Shown piece by piece: positions 61,995 to 64,000 of a stretch of DNA of 64,000 nt. This DNA is from Hoeflea sp. YIM 152468 (lineage in GTDB: Bacteria > Pseudomonadota > Alphaproteobacteria > Rhizobiales > Rhizobiaceae), in contig NZ_JARGET010000026.1 in assembly GCF_029210485.1 (NCBI RefSeq), positions 62,001-126,000 of the forward strand, read 5' to 3'. The notes beneath the pieces are model-generated. The model was not told the origin of the DNA. It saw only the letters and a program-made list of their open reading frames with translations, and did no database searches. Position 1 is the first letter of the stretch. Every line of letters starts with the position of its first letter. The position numbers and the translations under genes are program-made.

Positions 61995-63056
61995 ATGGCA
62001 TGGGACAAGGCAAAGCTCGACGAGCTCATTGGCAAGTACGGCGAGAGCCACGGCGGCGAACTGTTCAACCCGAAGTTCCGGCGCGTTGCCGACAAGATTT
62101 TCACCGAGAGCGGCACGCGGCTTGCGCCCTATTCAGGCATCCCGACATTTCTGACCGCGCCCTATGTCGAGATCGACAACGACGCCCCGGATTTCGGCGA
62201 TCTGCAGGTGGCCATCATCGGCATGCCGATGGATCTGGGCGTCACCAACCGCAACGGCTCGCGCTTTGGCCCCCGCGCCTTGCGCACCATCGAGCGCATC
62301 GGTCCTTACAATCACGTGCTTGATTGCGCTCCGGTGCACGAGTTGCGCGTCGCCGATATCGGTGATGTCAGTTTCCGCAGCCGCTACCGGCTGGAGATGA
62401 GTCACGAGGACATCGAGCGCCGCGTCAATCAGATTGTCGACGCCGGCGTGTTGCCGTTGTCAGTGGGCGGTGACCATTCGATCACCCACCCGATCCTGAA
62501 AGCCGTCGGCAAGAAGCGTCCGGTTGGCATGATCCACATCGACGCCCATTGCGACACGGGTGGCGCCTATGACCTGACCAAGTTCCACCATGGTGGTCCG
62601 TTCCGCAATGCGGTGCTCGACGGCGTGCTGGATCCGACGCGGACGATCCAGATCGGCATCCGCGGGGCTGCCGAATATCTCTGGGAGTTCTCCTACGAAT
62701 CCGGCATGACCGTCATCCATGCCGAGGAAGTCACCGGCATGGGCATTCCGGCAATTCTCGAGCGCGCCAAGCAGATCATCGGCGACGGGCCGACCTATCT
62801 CTCCTTCGACATCGACAGCCTCGACCCTTCCTTCGCGCCGGGAACAGGCACACCGGAAATCGGTGGGCTGACGACGCGTGAAGTTCTCGATATCATTCGT
62901 GGGCTCAAGGGCATGAACATTGTCGGCGGCGACGTCGTCGAAGTGGCGCCGCAATATGATTCGACGACGAATACGGCACAGGCCGGTGCGCAGATGCTGT
63001 TCGAGATCCTCAGCCTGATGGTCTTCAGCCAGGCCATCACCGGCGGGCCCACCTGA
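61995..63056 (+). CDS. Agmatinase/guanidino-acid ureohydrolase
   Basis: This 353-residue arginase-family enzyme has all manganese ligands visible: His161 (GGDHSITHP), Asp183, His185 and Asp187 (HIDAHCDTG), and Asp272 and Asp274 (FDIDSLDP). It releases urea from a guanidino compound such as agmatine or guanidinobutyrate. The start at 61995 follows GGGAAGGA; the frame is open further upstream without a ribosome-binding site. Which guanidino substrate it prefers cannot be read. It leads toward a Tat-exported binding protein, suggesting import of the same compound. Confidence 0.9.
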   Translation: MAWDKAKLDELIGKYGESHGGELFNPKFRRVADKIFTESGTRLAPYSGIPTFLTAPYVEIDNDAPDFGDLQVAIIGMPMDLGVTNRNGSRFGPRALRTIERIGPYNHVLDCAPVHELRVADIGDVSFRSRYRLEMSHEDIERRVNQIVDAGVLPLSVGGDHSITHPILKAVGKKRPVGMIHIDAHCDTGGAYDLTKFHHGGPFRNAVLDGVLDPTRTIQIGIRGAAEYLWEFSYESGMTVIHAEEVTGMGIPAILERAKQIIGDGPTYLSFDIDSLDPSFAPGTGTPEIGGLTTREVLDIIRGLKGMNIVGGDVVEVAPQYDSTTNTAQAGAQMLFEILSLMVFSQAITGGPT

Positions 63057-63324
63057 CGCCGGCCATGAGTTTGGCCATTGAACGGAATGCAATGAGCAAC
63101 GGCGGCAGCCGCCGGATACAACCAACCATTCCGGAGGGGTACACCATGTCACTGCATCGCAGCCAGAAATCCTCCATCGCAGCTTCTGCACTGCTGAGTT
63201 CCGGCAAGACAATGGCCGGCAGCAAGAGCACACTGGAGAGCAATCAAATCGCCCGTTGACAGAGAAAAATTCAAGGGCAATTCAAGGGAACCCGGTCACA
63301 GACCGGCAAACAAAGGAGTAGACA
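63057..63324. other. Intergenic region between ureohydrolase and binding-protein genes
   Basis: This 268-bp gap contains one candidate small gene (63146-63259) with a strong ribosome-binding site, and AAAGGAG at 63314-63320 for the next gene. I see no terminator after the ureohydrolase stop, so transcription may continue into the transporter genes. Confidence 0.45.
63146..63259 (+). CDS. Possible 37-residue small protein
   Basis: A short reading frame begins at an ATG six bases after GGAGGGG, one of the best ribosome-binding sites in the area. The 37-residue product is basic, Ser-rich (9 Ser) and has no membrane segment or known motif. It lies between the ureohydrolase and a Tat-exported binding protein. 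It may be a real small protein, a leader peptide for the downstream genes, or chance. No family is recognised. Confidence 0.35.
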   Translation: MSLHRSQKSSIAASALLSSGKTMAGSKSTLESNQIAR

Positions 63325-64000
63325 ATGCCAAAGTTTCTCAACTCAGCCATCAGCCGCCGGGCAGTCCTTGGCGGCACCGCCGCCGCCATAGGGGCGCTGT
63401 CGATGCCGTCGATCCTGCGCGCCCAGGACCGTTCGCTCAAAGTCGGCATCTATGGCGGGTACTTCAAGGATTCCTTCGACAAGAATATCTTCCCCGATTT
63501 CACCGCCGCCAGTGGCATTGCGGTGGAATCGATTGCCGAACCGACCGGCGAAGCCTGGCTTGTGCAACTCGAACAGGCAGCCAAGGCCGGGGTTGCGCCC
63601 GCCGATGTCTCGATGATGTCGCAGGTTGCCATGCTGAAGGGCCAGTCCACCGATCTGTGGGCGCCGATCGACACGTCGAAAATCAAGAACTATGACGATC
63701 TGCTCGAGCGTTTCGTCAACAAGTATCCCGATGGCCGTGTTGCCGGCATCGGCGCCGTGGCCTGGTACATCACGCTGGTAACCAACACCGACGCGTATCC
63801 CGAAGCCCCCGACAGCTGGGCCGCATTCTGGGATCCTGCCAATGCCGACAAGCTCGGCCTGCTGGCGCTGGTGTCGAACTCGTTCCTGCTGGAAGTGACC
63901 GCCAAGACCTTTATGGGCGGCACCAATGCACTCGACAGCGAAGAAGGCATCAACAAAGCCTTTGAAAAGCTGGCCGAGGTCAAGCCGAATGTCCGGCTCT
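63325..64000 (+). CDS. Tat-exported polyamine-type ABC substrate-binding protein (partial, runs off window)
   Basis: This is the N-terminal 225 residues of a periplasmic binding protein; it continues past 64000 with no stop. The start is set by AAAGGAG four bases upstream. A twin-arginine signal is visible: Arg11-Arg12 in ISRRAVLGGTAAA, with cleavage near ILRA. The mature start DRSLKVGIYGGYFKDSF is typical of the PotD-like extracellular type 1 group. It follows the ureohydrolase gene, so a guanidino compound or polyamine is a reasonable ligand guess. Confidence 0.88.
   Translation, partial: MPKFLNSAISRRAVLGGTAAAIGALSMPSILRAQDRSLKVGIYGGYFKDSFDKNIFPDFTAASGIAVESIAEPTGEAWLVQLEQAAKAGVAPADVSMMSQVAMLKGQSTDLWAPIDTSKIKNYDDLLERFVNKYPDGRVAGIGAVAWYITLVTNTDAYPEAPDSWAAFWDPANADKLGLLALVSNSFLLEVTAKTFMGGTNALDSEEGINKAFEKLAEVKPNVRL

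Noticed and set aside
1-64000. tRNA, rRNA, CRISPR arrays, insertion sequences or phage genes
   Set aside because: I read for these by eye and found no tRNA cloverleaf, repeat-spacer array, transposase or integrase. Small non-coding RNAs cannot be excluded.

Overview
The window looks like chromosome or large-replicon sequence of an alphaproteobacterium in the Hyphomicrobiales, probably a marine or salt-exposed Rhizobiaceae/Hoeflea-type organism. The basis is the high GC content, the rhizobial families present (PotB/PotC-like permeases with extra domains, fused ProW, EnuR/UehABC), a GGAAC-N16-CGTT general-stress promoter, and a compound palindrome behind doeD that I recall as a dispersed rhizobial repeat. 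The genus is inference. I see no rRNA, tRNA, CRISPR array, phage gene or transposase. Coding density is very high and nearly every gene belongs to uptake or breakdown of nitrogenous osmolytes, amines or amino-acid-like compounds.

Layout. (1) 1-2967: the end of a polyamine-type ABC operon (binding-protein tail and two unusual permeases). (2) 3358-11898: a DeoR regulator divergent from a glycine-betaine-type ABC transporter (binding protein, ATPase, double-length permease), a choline-kinase-like phosphotransferase and a dimethylglycine/sarcosine-dehydrogenase-like flavoprotein. (3) 11912-13555: a methyltransferase divergent from a second choline-kinase-like gene. (4) 13848-14623: an EcfG-type stress promoter, a 24-residue membrane microprotein and a four-helix membrane protein. 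(5) 14723-23492: a two-armed locus around a GntR regulator and a perfect palindrome. The minus arm is GntR, TIGR04076-like protein, aldo/keto reductase, NTF2-like protein and a Liv-type binding protein; the plus arm is LivG, LivF, LivH, LivM and an aldo/keto reductase fused to RidA. (6) 23508-30511: a PotDABC-like transporter operon with a GMC dehydrogenase and an OrdL-type amine oxidase. (7) 30718-34904: a MocR regulator divergent from an enolase-superfamily enzyme and an aldehyde dehydrogenase. (8) 35014-48771: a complete ectoine/5-hydroxyectoine uptake and degradation locus: uehABC-usp-eutABC-doeAB with enuR upstream, and doeX-doeC-doeD divergent. (9) 49315-58558: a ten-gene minus-strand operon divergent from a LysR gene. 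It joins an ABC importer to a class III transaminase, a BKACE enzyme, a GNAT, an acetylpolyamine-amidohydrolase-like enzyme, a flavin oxidase and RidA. (10) 59673-64000: an aminotransferase, a LysR regulator, an agmatinase-family ureohydrolase, and the start of another Tat-exported binding protein.

Working together. Several operons are self-contained 'import, then oxidise or deaminate' modules, each with its own regulator and often a candidate palindromic operator. The ectoine module is the only one whose pathway can be named with confidence. The best candidates for undescribed biology are the ten-gene operon in (9), the Liv/AKR-RidA locus in (5), the stress-promoted microprotein in (4), and a hairpin that recurs directly after all five solute-binding-protein genes that precede other transporter genes.
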